64,000 bases of DNA from RGIG6919 sp045531905. Its GTDB lineage: Bacteria; Bacillota; Clostridia; Lachnospirales; Lachnospiraceae. Below the pieces are notes generated by a model. That model had not been told where the DNA came from. It did no database searches and saw only the letters and a program-made list of their open reading frames with translations. Shown in pieces: positions 55,194 through 63,963 of the stretch (its first letter is position 1; each line of letters starts with the position of its first letter). Location of the stretch: contig JAZSEY010000027.1 of NCBI GenBank assembly GCA_045531905.1, forward strand, positions 1 through 64,000, in the 5' to 3' direction. The translations under genes and the position numbers were made by a program.

Positions 55194-55691
55194 ATGTTGA
55201 AAAGTGAGGATAAGATTTGTCGCAGATGTAAGAGAATGTTTAAGTATTATGGCGTGGGACATTTTTATTGTCCAAGCTGTGCGGAGGTAGACCGTCAGAT
55301 TTTTGAGAAAGTGAAAGCATATCTGTATGAAGAGGGGCCAAGAACTATGGATGAAATTGCTGTGGCTACAGGTGTGTCAATTCAGCAGATTGAGTTGTAT
55401 TTGCGACAGGGACGTTTGGAAATACCGGAGAATTCTCCTATTTTTATTAAATGTGAAAACTGTGGAGTAGAAATGCGTTCCGGACGATTTTGTCTGACCT
55501 GTGCTAATAAACTGAAGGGTGATTGGCATGGCAAGTATCAGTACGTGGAGGATGAAGTAGGCGAACTGCGTGATACTGCACAGATTAAGATGAAAACATC
55601 AAAAAATAAAAGTTCTTCATTGCGCTTGGAACCAAGAAAAGCAGCTTCAAGGCCGAGCGCAAAGTTGGGAGACAATAAGGAAGGAAAATAA
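55194..55691 (+). CDS. Zinc-ribbon/HTH protein resembling the flagellar-operon protein YvyF
   Basis: 165 residues. CRRC and CPSC (about 9-28) form a first zinc ribbon. Next comes a helix-turn-helix (MDEIAVATGVSIQQIELYLRQGRLE), then a second Cys set (CENC, CLTC). The order ribbon-helix-HTH matches the TIGR03826/YvyF flagellar-operon family, but here no flagellar genes are next to it. The Ser/Lys-rich tail is low complexity. It ends 2 bases before the ZnuA-like gene. Confidence 0.65.
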   Translation: MLKSEDKICRRCKRMFKYYGVGHFYCPSCAEVDRQIFEKVKAYLYEEGPRTMDEIAVATGVSIQQIELYLRQGRLEIPENSPIFIKCENCGVEMRSGRFCLTCANKLKGDWHGKYQYVEDEVGELRDTAQIKMKTSKNKSSSLRLEPRKAASRPSAKLGDNKEGK

Positions 55692-55693
55692 CA

Positions 55694-56584
55694 ATGAAAA
55701 TAATGAGAAGAGTAGGTGTGTTACTGTGCCTATGCATGGTACTACTATTTACAGGATGCGGAGCAAAGAATACATCAGATGGGAAACTTGCAGTTTATAC
55801 AAGTGTGTATCCGGTATATGATTTTGCCGTGAAGATTGCAGGCGAGCACGCCAATGTAGTTAGCCTTGTGCCAGCAGGTGTGGAGGCTCATGACTTTGAG
55901 TTGGGTACGAAAGATATGGCAATGCTTTCCGAGGCAGACGTGTTTATCTATTGTGGTGCAGGCATGGAGCATTGGGTGGATAAGACTTTGGAAACCATAC
56001 AATCTGATGGTCTGATAGCAGTAGAAGCATCGAAAGGCGTTACCTTGTTATCAGCAGAAGAACAAACAGACCCTCATGTGTGGCTGGCCCCAAAGAATGC
56101 CATTGTGATGATGGAGAATATTAAAAATGCATTGGTGGAGGCAGATGCTACGCATAAAATGGACTACGAAGCGAATTTTGAAAAATATAAGGCTCAGTTA
56201 GAGGCATTGCATAAGGAATATGAAGATGCATTGGGCGCTGTAGCAAAGAAAGAGATTATCGTTGCCCATGCGTCTTTTGGATATCTTTGTGATGCGTATG
56301 GATTACACCAAACAGGAATTGAAGGATTGATGGCAGATTCCGAGCCAGATCCTGCAACCATGAAGAATATAATTGATTTTATAAAACAGCAGGGGATTAC
56401 TACAGTGTTTGCAGGTTCTTCTGAAAGCACAAAGGTAGTGGACACCATTGCAGATGAAACAGGTGCTTCTTTAGATGTGCTTGATCCGATTGAAGGAATA
56501 TCTGTAGAACGTCAGGAAGCAGGAGAAGACTATTTTTCTATTATGAAGAAGAATTTGGAGGCACTGAAAAAAGCTTTGCAATAA
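55694..56584 (+). CDS. Zinc/manganese-binding ABC lipoprotein (ZnuA-like)
   Basis: 296 residues. Lipoprotein signal with lipobox LLFTGC (Cys about 22). Cluster A-I binding protein: VEAHDFEL, DPHVWLAP and VAHASFGYL supply three metal His, with an acidic fourth ligand probably in AGSSES. The acidic His loop of many ZnuA proteins is absent. No permease or ATPase gene is nearby. Confidence 0.88.
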   Translation: MKIMRRVGVLLCLCMVLLFTGCGAKNTSDGKLAVYTSVYPVYDFAVKIAGEHANVVSLVPAGVEAHDFELGTKDMAMLSEADVFIYCGAGMEHWVDKTLETIQSDGLIAVEASKGVTLLSAEEQTDPHVWLAPKNAIVMMENIKNALVEADATHKMDYEANFEKYKAQLEALHKEYEDALGAVAKKEIIVAHASFGYLCDAYGLHQTGIEGLMADSEPDPATMKNIIDFIKQQGITTVFAGSSESTKVVDTIADETGASLDVLDPIEGISVERQEAGEDYFSIMKKNLEALKKALQ

Positions 56585-56653
56585 TTACCATAAAATCATC
56601 ACCGAGAAACGTATCTTATATAACCGGTTGTGACAGATAAGAGGAGAATACAA

Positions 56654-57184
56654 ATGACAGAAAAGGAGTTTTCTGCAAGTATTTCGCGGATGACGAAGGG
56701 CGACATGGAAGGGCTCAAAGCTATATATGAGGCCTATCATGTTATGATTTATCACTGTATGTACGATGTGGTGCAATCCCGCGAAATTGCAGAGGATCTG
56801 GCTGCAGATTTCTTTATAAAACTGTGGTCAGTGGGAAGTAAATTTAAAGGGACAACCCATCGGGCATGGCTACTTACCATTGCAAGAAATATGGCGCTTG
56901 ACCATGTCAGAAAACACCAAAAAGAGCAGTTGGAATCTGATGAAGTTATTTCGCAGGTTTCGGTGGAATCAGAGGATTCTACATTGGTGAATCAATTGGC
57001 ATTAAAGGAAGCGATGGACCGCCTGCCTCAGGATGAAAGAGAAATCATCAATTTGAAAGTGCTGGCGCAATTGACCTTTAAAGAAATCTCACGCTTAATT
57101 CCCATGCCTATGGGAACTGTCACGTGGAAATACCGGGAAGGAATACGTAAATTAAGGAGGTGGTTTGATGAAGCCGGAAGATAG
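56654..57184 (+). CDS. ECF-type RNA polymerase sigma factor
   Basis: 176 residues. ATG 56654 follows AAGAGGAGA. Region 2 (EAYHVMIYHCMYDVVQSREIAEDLAADFF, split by Arg-rich part; LLTIARNMALDHVRK) and region 4 (LPQDEREIINLKVLAQLTFKEIS, HTH) are clear. Its end overlaps the next gene by 17 bases, as is usual for sigma/anti-sigma pairs. It is the first gene of a six-gene unit to 62843. Confidence 0.92.
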   Translation: MTEKEFSASISRMTKGDMEGLKAIYEAYHVMIYHCMYDVVQSREIAEDLAADFFIKLWSVGSKFKGTTHRAWLLTIARNMALDHVRKHQKEQLESDEVISQVSVESEDSTLVNQLALKEAMDRLPQDEREIINLKVLAQLTFKEISRLIPMPMGTVTWKYREGIRKLRRWFDEAGR

Positions 57185-57887
57185 AGAAATAGAACGCTTA
57201 TATCAGGAGCAAAAGGCTTTAGAAACCCCTGATTATTGGGATAAGATTGAAGAAAAACTGGCAAATGCACAGTTAGATGATGCGACAGATGCAGATGTAA
57301 TCGAGTTTCCAAAACTTGGAAAAAGGAGAACCTTTCAAATTGCAGGTATGGTTGCAGCTTGCTTTGTTGCAGTTATTGGATATGGTGCATTTTTAAGTGA
57401 CCATTCGTCTTCTGAAAGTTCGAAAGAAATGGCGGTTGGAGAATGGGAGAGTGCAGCGGATGAAGAAGCTGTGTCAGATAATGCCTGTTACGCAGATGAT
57501 GTGTTGCGCCCATCAGAATCAACAATGGCACAGGTAGAAGAAGAGACACCAACAGCTGCAATGGCAGAAAATTTAGACGAAGAAAAACAGGATAACATGG
57601 CAGAAGATGCTGTGGAAAGCGAGGATCGTATGCAGGAATTATATGCGGAAATTGAGAAGAAAATTGCAGATGCAGGGTATACAAAGCCGGTTTCCGGTGA
57701 AGAGATTTACAATGAAATCTGCGACGAGATAGAGGATAAGGAAAATGGAACATACATTTTTATGTCCAAGAAGACTGATACCTGCTTTTTTGAATATCAG
57801 GTAGTGGTGATGGATGATTCCTTTAACCTTTCATATCTGGATATTCATGATGGTGATTTGGTTATCCATGTAGATTTTGATAACTAA
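57168..57887 (+). CDS. Single-pass membrane protein, probable anti-sigma factor
   Basis: 239 residues; ATG 57168 with AAGGAGG upstream. Cytoplasmic part about 1-60, one membrane helix (about 62-82, IAGMVAACFVAVIGYGAFL), then a very acidic outer region (Glu/Asp-rich, about 85-170) and a C-terminal globular part. Position and topology fit an anti-sigma factor for the overlapping ECF gene. It lacks an obvious zinc-binding ZAS motif (HxxxCxxC), so the class is unclear. Confidence 0.7.
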   Translation: MKPEDREIERLYQEQKALETPDYWDKIEEKLANAQLDDATDADVIEFPKLGKRRTFQIAGMVAACFVAVIGYGAFLSDHSSSESSKEMAVGEWESAADEEAVSDNACYADDVLRPSESTMAQVEEETPTAAMAENLDEEKQDNMAEDAVESEDRMQELYAEIEKKIADAGYTKPVSGEEIYNEICDEIEDKENGTYIFMSKKTDTCFFEYQVVVMDDSFNLSYLDIHDGDLVIHVDFDN

Positions 57888-57906
57888 TATATGAGGGGAA
57901 TGTAGG

Positions 57907-58311
57907 ATGCTTATTGAACACTTAGGACCGGCATTGGCTGTTGGTGTCTTGTTGCTCGCCATGGCCTGGCTTGCATGGGAGATATATAAGAGTCAGACTG
58001 GTTATCAACACAATAAGATACCACGGGAACAAACAGTGGCTAAGACCACAGGTTATATCCGAATTGGAAAAAAATATTCGGAAAGCAGTCGGTACGGTAA
58101 GGGCCGTTTGTTGGCTGAGTACACGGAGTATAACATTGAATATGAAGTGAACGGCAAAACATACAGCAAATGGTTTGACTTGTACCCGGGTATTGATTTT
58201 GGTGATTCCTTGGGAAAGGGAACAGAGGTTGTTATTGAGTATGACGTGAATCATCCGGATGCATTTGAGGTTGTACGGATAGAAGGCTTTGATATGGAAG
58301 AGGATTTCTAA
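57907..58311 (+). CDS. Membrane-anchored DUF3592-like protein
   Basis: 134 residues. One helix (about 8-27, ALAVGVLLLAMAWLAWEI), then a beta domain of alternating strands (YNIEYEVNGKTYSKWF, VVIEYDVNHPDAFEV). The pattern is that of DUF3592-type extracytoplasmic domains (YxYxVxGKxY and YxPxxP-like end). Function unknown; part of the sigma operon. Confidence 0.6.
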   Translation: MLIEHLGPALAVGVLLLAMAWLAWEIYKSQTGYQHNKIPREQTVAKTTGYIRIGKKYSESSRYGKGRLLAEYTEYNIEYEVNGKTYSKWFDLYPGIDFGDSLGKGTEVVIEYDVNHPDAFEVVRIEGFDMEEDF

Positions 58312-58318
58312 GGGAAAT

Positions 58319-61039
58319 ATGGAAAAAAACTTAAAAGTAAAAACAGCTGAGGCGAAAATAAAGACTACAAACAAAAGGCGGCTACCGTTTTGGAAGCGGC
58401 CTTTGTTTGCCGTGATATTGTTGATTTTGGCAATCTTTTGTTTTGTTCTGCCAGCGTTACTTCCTACTTATGAGTATCAAAAGGTGGGAAGTCTGAACTA
58501 TATGGTGGATATGCAGGAATTGCCATATGAAAATGCGGAACTGATAGACGGAATTGTAGCCCCGAATCAGCATTTGTACTGTCATGTAGCGGTATATAAT
58601 TCGGATGCTTATTTAACAGATGCTGAATCAGTTTGGGAAATGGATGCTACGGGAAAGGCTGTACGAGAAGTTTTACATTACGATTACAAAAAGGAGATAT
58701 ATCCGCCAAGTCATCAGGTTCGTATTTGGGGCTTGCAGTATCAGGAGCAGAGACTTTGTTATTTGTATAAGCAGGATCATGAACTTCGTTTGATTACTGT
58801 CAATCCTGACAATCCGGAACAGGTGGAAGAAATTGCTGTTCGTTATGATGGATTAGGAGAGATTGTTAAGTGCCATGCAACACCGGATGGAGAATACCTG
58901 GTGCTTCTGAATAACGGCGAAATCGGTATCATAGCGGAAGATGGACAGTATGAATTACTGTATCGGGCAACCTATCATTTAGAAGAGAATCAAGGAATGC
59001 TATTTCATGATGTGATATTGGTAGAGGATACACTTTATGGACTGGCAGGGCAACAGAAATTGGTGCTTTATCAGTGGAAGGAAGAGACATGGGAGTCCGT
59101 TATTCCGTTAAAGGAAGGCATTGGCATGTCGGAAGATACAGATTTGCATGAATTGGGGCTTAGTGTGATAGAAGACAAACTTACTATTGGTGTCAATGGT
59201 GAGGTGTATACCCTTGCATCTGATGCATTAGTTCCGTCAAAGCAATTGGAAGCAGGCTTGCCTTTTAAAGCAGTGACAAACAATTGGTTACAAACTGTTT
59301 TGCCAATCCTTGGCGTGATTTTTTTCATAATTGGCATGGTAACGGGCATTGGGACTTTTATGGGTTGGAAATTCACCATATTGTCCAAGCAGTTGTTGAC
59401 AACCATTCCAGTGGTTTGTGTTATGTTACTTGTAGTCGTGGTTACGATGTTAAATAGCATGATTAACCTGAATACAGAGGATATCTTGCGAGAGACCATA
59501 GCCATTAATGAAATTGCAGCAGCGCAGTTTACCGGAGAAGAACTTACTGGCATCGTCGGCTACGATAGTGTGGATAATGGTCAAATTAAGCAATTGCGTG
59601 ACAAACTTTGCACCTTTGTGAATGGAAACATAAGTGCATGGAGTCGTAATTATCGAACCGCCCTATATGTTAGAGGACAGGGAGAAGAGTTTATATACGT
59701 AGCCGGAAGTGATGGTGCAAGTTCGTATATGACCAATAGTTTTTCTACAGAAACTCCGATTGACGAGGATTTTTATAAAGATACCCATACTTTTGCGGTT
59801 GATGTAAGCTATGGTACGGATAGTGATAATTTGCATTTAATGTTGGTAACACCAATCTACAACCAGGATGGTACTTATGATGCGGTGATGCTACTGGTAG
59901 CATCGCAAAATCGTTTGATTCAGGCCATTATTGATGTGAGCAAACAAGTGTTATTACATGTAGCTATTTGGACTGCATTGCTGATAGCGGTTATTGTGCT
60001 GGTTTCCTCGCGGAATGTTAAAGCCTTAAGAGATGCCAGAACTGTGATTGCTCAAATCGCAGGGGGTGATTTTTCTGTTCGCGTGAATTCCTATACAAAG
60101 GACGAGGTCGGAGAAATCTGCGTCGGCGTCAATGATATGGCAGACCGCTTGGAGGAATATATTACAGAAAAGAGTCGCAATGAGCGGTTCTATTATAAAT
60201 TTGTACCTGAAAAATTCAGAGAATTATTGCATAAGGAAAAGTTTACGGACCTTGCTCTGGGGGATGCACAGAGTGCGGATTTATCCATACTGTTTTGTGA
60301 CATTCGGGCATTTTCCATGAATTCAGAAATGATGACTGCCAAGGAGAGTTTTGAATTTGTAAATCGCATCTATGGAATTGCCGGGCCAATCATAAGAGAA
60401 CATAATGGTTTTATTGATAAATACATTGGCGATGCGGTAATGGCGTTGTTTGAATCGGCAGAGGATGCGGTTGCTGCCGGAATTGCACTTTATCAGGCAA
60501 TTGCACTGAATCCAAATGCGGAGGAGGCGTTTGGTATTCCATCGGTGAAGGTGGGAATTGGTATTCATTCCGGTATGGCTCGTATTGGTATCGTAGGCGA
60601 AGAGGAACGAATGTCAGGAACCGTTATTGCAGATACTGTAAATGTTAGTTCCCGTATAGAAGCCTTGACGAAGTACTATGGAACGGGAATGATTATTACG
60701 AAGGCGACCTTGGACCGTATGAAGAATCCAGATGCATTGTCTACCAGATATCTTGGCATGGTTCAGGCTGCAGGCGTCAATGAAGTGGTGGCATTATACG
60801 AGGTGTTAGAATGTTTGGATGCTACGAATCAGCAAAATCGGGAGCAGACAAAAATGCAATTTCGTGAGGCTGTAAGATTGTTCCATATGGGGGATTTGAA
60901 ACAATCTGCTGAGCAGTTTTCACAATTGGCGGTACAGGATACAGAGGATTCGGCGTCAGCTTTATATGCAGGATACATTCAAGGAAAACTGGACCGAAAT
61001 GAATTAGAGCATAATGTATTTCGGTTTGATGAAAAATAA
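58319..61039 (+). CDS. Membrane class III adenylate/guanylate cyclase with two extracytoplasmic sensor regions and HAMP
   Basis: 906 residues; ATG 58319 follows GGGAAAT. Layout: helix about 28-48; outer domain about 50-325 with repeating beta blades (propeller-like); helices about 330-352 and 360-385; second outer sensor about 390-545; helix about 550-570; HAMP about 570-625; cyclase about 650-830; TPR-like end. Catalytic residues: metal Asp in FCDIRAFS and IGDAVMA, purine-binding Lys in DKYIGD, Asp/Asn/Arg in ADTVNVSSRIE. The Lys/Asp pair favours ATP, so cAMP is the expected product. Confidence 0.88.
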   Translation: MEKNLKVKTAEAKIKTTNKRRLPFWKRPLFAVILLILAIFCFVLPALLPTYEYQKVGSLNYMVDMQELPYENAELIDGIVAPNQHLYCHVAVYNSDAYLTDAESVWEMDATGKAVREVLHYDYKKEIYPPSHQVRIWGLQYQEQRLCYLYKQDHELRLITVNPDNPEQVEEIAVRYDGLGEIVKCHATPDGEYLVLLNNGEIGIIAEDGQYELLYRATYHLEENQGMLFHDVILVEDTLYGLAGQQKLVLYQWKEETWESVIPLKEGIGMSEDTDLHELGLSVIEDKLTIGVNGEVYTLASDALVPSKQLEAGLPFKAVTNNWLQTVLPILGVIFFIIGMVTGIGTFMGWKFTILSKQLLTTIPVVCVMLLVVVVTMLNSMINLNTEDILRETIAINEIAAAQFTGEELTGIVGYDSVDNGQIKQLRDKLCTFVNGNISAWSRNYRTALYVRGQGEEFIYVAGSDGASSYMTNSFSTETPIDEDFYKDTHTFAVDVSYGTDSDNLHLMLVTPIYNQDGTYDAVMLLVASQNRLIQAIIDVSKQVLLHVAIWTALLIAVIVLVSSRNVKALRDARTVIAQIAGGDFSVRVNSYTKDEVGEICVGVNDMADRLEEYITEKSRNERFYYKFVPEKFRELLHKEKFTDLALGDAQSADLSILFCDIRAFSMNSEMMTAKESFEFVNRIYGIAGPIIREHNGFIDKYIGDAVMALFESAEDAVAAGIALYQAIALNPNAEEAFGIPSVKVGIGIHSGMARIGIVGEEERMSGTVIADTVNVSSRIEALTKYYGTGMIITKATLDRMKNPDALSTRYLGMVQAAGVNEVVALYEVLECLDATNQQNREQTKMQFREAVRLFHMGDLKQSAEQFSQLAVQDTEDSASALYAGYIQGKLDRNELEHNVFRFDEK

Positions 61040-61058
61040 ATGTAAAGGAGAAGGTTAC

Positions 61059-62084
61059 ATGAAGGCATTGTTTATTGGTGGAACAGGCATCATTAGCACG
61101 GCAGTGGTAAAGCGACTGGTAAATGAACTTGGCTGGGAAGTTTGGCTTTTAAATCGCGGAAACAGACCGGAAGTGATACCGGATGGGGTACATCAGATTG
61201 TGGCAGATATTCAGGATGAAGATACGGTTCGGGAAAAAATCAAGGATTTGTCCTTTGATACAGTGTGTGAATTTATCGGATTCCATGTGGAGGACGTGGA
61301 AAGGGATGTACGACTGTTTCGTGGTAAAACACGTCAGTATATGTATATCAGTTCTGCATCTGCTTATCATAAGCCTGCTGCATCTTATGTGATTACCGAA
61401 GGGACAACCCTTGCCAATCCTTATTGGCAGTACTCACGGGATAAGATTGCCTGTGAGACATATTTAATGGAGCAGTATAGAAATACCGGATTTCCTGTTA
61501 CTATAGTTCGTCCAAGTCACACCTACGATGAGAGAAAAATTCCATTGGGTGTGCATGGTAAGAATGGTTTTTGGCAAGTGATTAAGAGAATGCAGGAAGG
61601 AAAGCCAGTTATTATTCAGGGGGATGGCAGTTCTCTTTGGACTGCAACCTTTAATCGGGATTTTGCCATTGGCTTTACCGGGCTGATGGGAAACAGACAT
61701 GCCATCGGAGAAGCGTTTCATATTACGGGGGATGAAACGTTAACCTGGAATCAAATCTATGCAACGATAGCAGACGCATTGGGCGTGACCTTAAAGCCAT
61801 ATTATGTAGCCTCTGATTTTTTGGCTGCGGTAGGGGATAAATATGGATATGATTTTACGGGTAGTCTGATTGGTGATAAATCTGTATCGGTGGTGTTTGA
61901 CAACAGCAAGTTAAAACGTGCCGTTCCGGATATGAAAACCACAGTAAGATTTGACCAGGGAGTAAGAATTGCTCTGGATTATATTCTGCAACATCCGGAG
62001 TGCCAAAAAGAAGATCCGGAGTTTGACAGTTGGTGTGACAATGTGATAGCTGCACTGGAGCAAGCAAAGAATCAATTGATGTAA
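61059..62084 (+). CDS. NAD-dependent epimerase/dehydratase-like SDR protein
   Basis: 341 residues; ATG 61059 preceded by AAAGGAG. The Rossmann motif is GGTGIIS (GxxGxxx). The active site is SSASAYHK and YSRDK (YxxxK). It is an extended SDR, similar to CSP41/RmlD-like sugar-nucleotide enzymes, but the substrate is unknown. Penultimate gene of the sigma operon; TGA-to-start spacing is 12 bases to the next gene. Confidence 0.78.
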   Translation: MKALFIGGTGIISTAVVKRLVNELGWEVWLLNRGNRPEVIPDGVHQIVADIQDEDTVREKIKDLSFDTVCEFIGFHVEDVERDVRLFRGKTRQYMYISSASAYHKPAASYVITEGTTLANPYWQYSRDKIACETYLMEQYRNTGFPVTIVRPSHTYDERKIPLGVHGKNGFWQVIKRMQEGKPVIIQGDGSSLWTATFNRDFAIGFTGLMGNRHAIGEAFHITGDETLTWNQIYATIADALGVTLKPYYVASDFLAAVGDKYGYDFTGSLIGDKSVSVVFDNSKLKRAVPDMKTTVRFDQGVRIALDYILQHPECQKEDPEFDSWCDNVIAALEQAKNQLM

Positions 62085-62096
62085 AGGAGAAGAACT

Positions 62097-62843
62097 ATGG
62101 TTAATGTAAAGGGAAAATGGGCTTTTATTACGGGAGCTAGCAGAGGTTTAGGCTATCATGCGGCAACATTTATGGCAAAACAGGGTTGTAATCTTGTATT
62201 ACACAGCCGAAATGCAGCACATTGCGAAAAGGTGTTGTCAGAGGTGAAAGCATTCGGCGTAGAAGCCTATGTGGTATCCGCAGAACTTTCGGATTTGGCA
62301 GATGTGGAAAGAATGCTCAAGGAAATTGATGAAAATGGTACACAGATAGATATCGTATTAAATAATGCAGGTCTTCAGGTTGCCTACAGAGATGAATATC
62401 TCAAGACGCCAATGTCTGATTACGAGATTAGTTTTAAAATCAACACAATGGCACCGATGATGATTTGCTATCATTTCCTTCCAAAGATGGCAGAACGCGG
62501 ATTTGGTAGAATTGTAAATACCTCCAGTGGCATTAATCTTGACCCTCAACAGGCGGGATACTCAGCCAGCAAGGCGGCACTGGATAAGGTTACAAGAGAC
62601 ATCGGTTCTAAATACGAGGGTACAGACGTGATGATTAATCTTGCTGACCCGGGCTGGTGCAGAACAGACCTTGGTGGACCAAATGCTCCAAATTCTCCAG
62701 AAAGTGCTATTCCAGGTATTGTGGTAGGTGCCTTTGTGGATGACAAGAAATCCGGCAGATGGTTCGCTGCATCAGACTTTTATGGTTTGAGTATTGAAGA
62801 GGCGGTAGAAAAAGCAGAGAAGGAAATTGCGAGTCCGTATTGA
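62097..62843 (+). CDS. Short-chain dehydrogenase/reductase
   Basis: 248 residues, classical SDR. TGxxxGxG motif is ITGASRGLG, NNAG is NNAGLQ, catalytic Ser in NTSSGI, YxxxK in YSASKAALDK. PG segment ADPGWCRTD. Likely NADP-dependent given the SR after GA. Substrate unknown. Last gene of the sigma operon, after which a repeat-bearing spacer begins. Confidence 0.85.
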   Translation: MVNVKGKWAFITGASRGLGYHAATFMAKQGCNLVLHSRNAAHCEKVLSEVKAFGVEAYVVSAELSDLADVERMLKEIDENGTQIDIVLNNAGLQVAYRDEYLKTPMSDYEISFKINTMAPMMICYHFLPKMAERGFGRIVNTSSGINLDPQQAGYSASKAALDKVTRDIGSKYEGTDVMINLADPGWCRTDLGGPNAPNSPESAIPGIVVGAFVDDKKSGRWFAASDFYGLSIEEAVEKAEKEIASPY

Positions 62844-62865
62844 TTTAATTTGGTCAAAAAAATTT

Positions 62866-62899
62866 CAATTTAGTCAAAAATGAAAAAATGACTAAATTG
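62866..62899. repeat. Inverted repeat CAATTTAGTCA / TGACTAAATTG
   Basis: Perfect 11-bp arms at 62866-62876 and 62889-62899 with an A-rich 12-base centre. A degenerate third copy (AATTTGGTCAAAAA) precedes it. It has no T-run, so it looks like a binding site rather than a terminator. Confidence 0.6.
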
Positions 62900-62905
62900 A
62901 AAGTG

Positions 62906-62954
62906 GAAAAACGGGGCAAAATATCGATAAAATAATTAGAAAAACGGGGCAAAA
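62906..62954. repeat. Two direct repeats GAAAAACGGGGCAAAA
   Basis: Identical 16-bp copies at 62906-62921 and 62939-62954, 33 bp apart (about three helical turns). They lie between the SDR gene and the terminator at 62974. Confidence 0.8.
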
Positions 62955-62973
62955 GTGAATAAAAGAGCAGATT

Positions 62974-63017
62974 AAGCGCCACATATCTTATAGGTTTTGA
63001 GATTTGTAGCGCTTTTT
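62974..63017 (+). terminator. Terminator before the KilA-N gene
   Basis: AAGCGC (62974-62979) pairs with GCGCTT (63009-63014), with further pairs ACA/TGT and ATCT/AGAT inside, then five T. It stops the plus-strand operon from running into the convergent KilA-N gene. Confidence 0.75.
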
Positions 63018-63030
63018 AGCTAAATTAAAT

Positions 63031-63729
63031 TTATGTATTCTTATCTGATTTGCTATCGATTAAATTACCTTTAATTCGTTCAATGCTTTTATTATGAGTC
63101 AGAGATTGCATTTGATAATAAGCTACGTTACGTAATTTCTTAAGTCTTTCGCTCATAGGGATGCCTTCGCGAATCATATCAGCATTCATGCTTTCGACAT
63201 TTACTAATATGATAAGCTGTTCTACACTTGCGTAATCTCGCATATTTTCTTTTTTGTTTCCTGTTTCATCACGCCATTGCTTAGCAGTTTTTCCGAAGAG
63301 TGTCATATTTAGCATATCAGCTTCGCTGGCATATTTGTAGTTTATTTCTTGCGGTGTAAGTTCAGGAGAAATCCATGAGGCAAACTCAGAAGCAATATCA
63401 GAATGGGCATAAGTTCCACCATAACGTCCGGCGTGTGAAGTTATACCAATTGCATGCATTCGCTCTATCCATTGTTTGGCTGTCAGTACCAAGCGTCCTG
63501 GTTCATTTCTAACCGTATGGAATTCCATACGGTTAAAATCCGGATTATATAAAGTTTCCCATGCAGCAAGAAAATCAATTGTAGAGTAGGAACTTAACCA
63601 ATTAGATATAACGATTCTGGGATCATCAGGATTTTTATATTTAGCGATATCGGTTAACGATATATAGTCATTTTGTTGTTCGGATGAAAGCAATACTGAA
63701 ATTTCTGCACCATTTGCTTTAATAATCAT
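63031..63729 (-). CDS. KilA-N domain protein
   Basis: 232 residues; ATG 63729 is chosen because AAGGAGGAC lies upstream, while 63789 would add 20 residues without one. KilA-N features: YISLTDIAKY at the start, NWLSSYSTIDFLAAWE, TAKQWIERMHAIGI, GRYGGTYAHSDIASEFASWISPE. KilA-N domains are DNA-binding modules of phages and large DNA viruses, and stand-alone bacterial copies are usually of mobile origin. The C-terminal half (MNADMIREGIPMSERLKKL) is also found in bacterial members. No integrase is in the window. Confidence 0.85.
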   Translation of the reverse strand: MIIKANGAEISVLLSSEQQNDYISLTDIAKYKNPDDPRIVISNWLSSYSTIDFLAAWETLYNPDFNRMEFHTVRNEPGRLVLTAKQWIERMHAIGITSHAGRYGGTYAHSDIASEFASWISPELTPQEINYKYASEADMLNMTLFGKTAKQWRDETGNKKENMRDYASVEQLIILVNVESMNADMIREGIPMSERLKKLRNVAYYQMQSLTHNKSIERIKGNLIDSKSDKNT

Positions 63730-63894
63730 AGTTATGTCCTCCTTGTTAGTTGTAGATTGTATATTACTATTATAGCACAAAGAGAACACATGTTCTATAT
63801 AAATTTTGGTTATTTTAACATTTATACTATGTAGATTTTAAACTATGAATTTCATAGAAAGAAATCGAAAATCGCATATAGTTGCGAGTGTATC

Positions 63895-63922
63895 TTGATA
63901 ATTTGATGATATTTGATATAAT
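63895..63922 (+). promoter_or_regulatory. Promoter of the gene at 63964
   Basis: TTGATA (63895-63900), 16-bp spacer, TATAAT (63917-63922), 42 bases before the ATG. Confidence 0.75.
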
Positions 63923-63963
63923 TATATGCAGTAAATGTGAAAGAGGAAACAGGAGGTAGACGC

